The translations under genes and the position numbers were made by a program. Shown here piece after piece: positions 5,975 through 6,898 of a DNA stretch of 6,898 nucleotides. The stretch covers positions 1-6,898 of the forward strand of contig CAAGDY010000447.1 in the NCBI GenBank assembly GCA_900768695.1. The letters are read 5' to 3'. Position 1 is the first letter of the stretch. Each line of letters starts with the position of its first letter. The notes beneath the pieces are model-generated. The model worked only from the letters and a program-made list of their open reading frames with translations, was not told where the DNA came from and did not search any database. The DNA is from an uncultured Anaerovibrio sp. Its GTDB lineage: Bacteria; Bacillota; Negativicutes; Selenomonadales; Selenomonadaceae.

Positions 5975-6385
5975 TTAAAATTTGTACCAGCTATTATCCC
6001 TGTCCTTCTCCACGCGCTTTGCCAGCACCTCTGACTGCTGCAGAAGGCAGCGCAGCATCTCCATATTTTCGTTTATCTCAGAAGAATGATCATCATCACC
6101 TTCCTGGCTCTTCAGCGCCATCAGCTTGTCAACTATTGCCTTCAGCTGGGCTGACAGCTGCTTATCTCCGCCGCTGACGCCATCACGCCCCAGAAGATAA
6201 TCCAGGCTCACATCATAAAAATCTGCAAAATCTATCAACGCCCCCAGCTCCGGCATTCTTTTGCCATGCTCAATCATGGAAATGGCCGCCGATGTATAAT
6301 TTCTGTTGTACTTTTCATTGTACAGCTTTCTGAACTCTTCCTGATTCAGACCCTTCCGAATCCGCAAATTCCTGAATTGCGTCAT
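5975..6385 (-). CDS. XRE-family helix-turn-helix DNA-binding protein
   Basis: A 136-residue protein with an N-terminal Cro/C1-type HTH at about residues 4-66: FRNLRIRKGLNQEEFRKLYN, then AAISMIEHGKRMPELGALIDFADFYDVSLDYLLGR. The S-x-I-E-x-G-K-R-x-P and D-Y-L-L-G-R signatures are classic for this family. An insert (NEKYNRNYTS, 23-32) lengthens the usual turn between helices. Residues about 75-136 are charged and probably helical with an acidic break (E-G-D-D-D-H, 95-100), a likely oligomerisation or sensing region; no membrane segment or peptidase motif is seen, and its function is unknown. The ATG at 6385-6383 has GGGAGG (6397-6392) with 6 bases spacing. The gene lies 39 bp downstream of the sugar-phosphate mutase with no terminator between, so co-transcription is likely. 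Targets are unknown; autoregulation or envelope-sugar genes are guesses. Confidence 0.9.
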   Translation of the reverse strand: MTQFRNLRIRKGLNQEEFRKLYNEKYNRNYTSAAISMIEHGKRMPELGALIDFADFYDVSLDYLLGRDGVSGGDKQLSAQLKAIVDKLMALKSQEGDDDHSSEINENMEMLRCLLQQSEVLAKRVEKDRDNSWYKF

Positions 6386-6424
6386 GCTCTACCTCCCAAC
6401 TTACAAAATTAACCATGCAGAAAA

Positions 6425-6898
6425 TTAGCTGCGTATCATCTCCAGCAGTTCATTTGTCTTTTTCATCAAAACCCTTCTATCGGATTTTGCCTCCACATTC
6501 AGCCTTATCACAGGCTCCGTGTTGGATCTGCGGATGTTAAACCGCCAGTCGGCATGCTCTATGGTCAGCCCGTCCGTACGGTCAATGCTGCCACCCGCCC
6601 CGTAGGCCGCCTCTATCCTTTGAATAAGCTCCTCCGTCTGCTCACTGCTTTCCACCCTGGTGTTTATCTCGCCGGAGCATGGATACTGCCGCAGGCGCTC
6701 GTTCACCAGCTGGGAGGCCCGCAGCCCCCGCACTGACAGAAGCTCAGCCACCAGGAGCCACGGTATCATGCCGCTGTCACAGTAGGCAAAATCCCTGAAG
6801 TAGTGGTGGGAACTCATCTCGCCGCCGTACACCGCATCCACCTGGCGCATCTTTTCCTTGATGAAGGAATGGCCCGACCGGCACATCACGGCCTCGCC
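6425..6898 (-). CDS. Phosphomannomutase/phosphoglucomutase, C-terminal part (partial)
   Basis: The 157 C-terminal residues of an alpha-D-phosphohexomutase are present; the N-terminus, with the catalytic phosphoserine, lies beyond the right edge. This family interconverts hexose 6- and 1-phosphates in the cytoplasm, feeding GDP-mannose, UDP-glucose and thus polysaccharide and LPS precursors. Visible motifs are the end of domain 3, C-R-S-G-H-S-F-I-K-E-K-M and the sugar-binding loop G-G-E-M-S-S-H-H-Y-F (family consensus GEMSGHxxF), and the domain 4 phosphate-binding loop R-R-S-N-T-E-P-V-I-R-L-N-V-E-A. The frame is open to the last base of the window, so the coding region continues past the GTG at 6889. 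Phosphoglucosamine mutase (GlmM) is less likely given the ManB/CpsG-like loop, but Man versus Glc preference cannot be decided here. Confidence 0.92.
   Translation of the reverse strand, partial: GEAVMCRSGHSFIKEKMRQVDAVYGGEMSSHHYFRDFAYCDSGMIPWLLVAELLSVRGLRASQLVNERLRQYPCSGEINTRVESSEQTEELIQRIEAAYGAGGSIDRTDGLTIEHADWRFNIRRSNTEPVIRLNVEAKSDRRVLMKKTNELLEMIRS

Noticed and set aside
6425..6889. Treating the right-edge mutase frame as a complete gene starting at the GTG at 6889
   Set aside because: The frame stays open to the window edge, and the sequence corresponds to domains 3 to 4 of a much longer enzyme, so it is a truncated view and not a complete short gene.

Overview
The window looks like chromosomal DNA from an anaerobic diderm Firmicute (Negativicutes such as Selenomonas or Anaerovibrio relatives). 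This is an inference from a combination of signs. There is a Gram-negative-type tripartite RND efflux pump with a lipoprotein adaptor. There are also strong Firmicute-style AGGAGG ribosome binding sites, AT-rich promoter regions against moderately GC-rich genes, and a rubredoxin typical of anaerobes. No genus is claimed.

Layout: (1) Bases 1-87, minus strand: N-terminus of an NAD-dependent malate (possibly lactate) dehydrogenase that leaves the window at the left edge. (2) Bases 88-317: a divergent promoter region. An extended -10 promoter drives the dehydrogenase leftward and another drives the efflux operon rightward. The space between the two -35 boxes is almost filled by a tandem 26/25-bp direct repeat, a good candidate for a shared regulator site. 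(3) Bases 318-4514, plus strand: a two-gene operon of a periplasmic adaptor lipoprotein and an RND inner-membrane pump, ending at a strong terminator around 4580-4622. No TolC-like outer-membrane channel or local regulator gene is in the window. (4) Bases 4672-4830, minus strand: a 52-residue rubredoxin, easily missed because of its size and because open frames lie opposite it. It converges on the pump operon and probably shares the terminator. (5) Bases 4978-5829, minus strand: a PHP-domain metal-dependent phosphoesterase with an ambiguous start codon and a near-perfect 16-bp repeat flanking its ribosome binding site. (6) Bases 5975-6385, minus strand: an XRE-type DNA-binding protein 39 bp downstream of (7) a sugar-phosphate mutase (phosphomannomutase/phosphoglucomutase) whose C-terminal 157 residues fill 6425-6898. 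These two are probably co-transcribed and end at a clear intrinsic terminator at 5925-5956.

The genes belong to separate transcription units and do not form one pathway: central carbon metabolism, drug/lipophile efflux, electron transfer, nucleotide phosphate hydrolysis, and sugar-nucleotide/envelope precursor supply with an attached regulator. I see no tRNA, rRNA, CRISPR array, insertion sequence or phage gene. I did not find a new multi-gene system. The most useful observations are the hidden rubredoxin, the tandem repeat between the divergent promoters, the repeat around the PHP gene start, and the mutase-XRE pairing.
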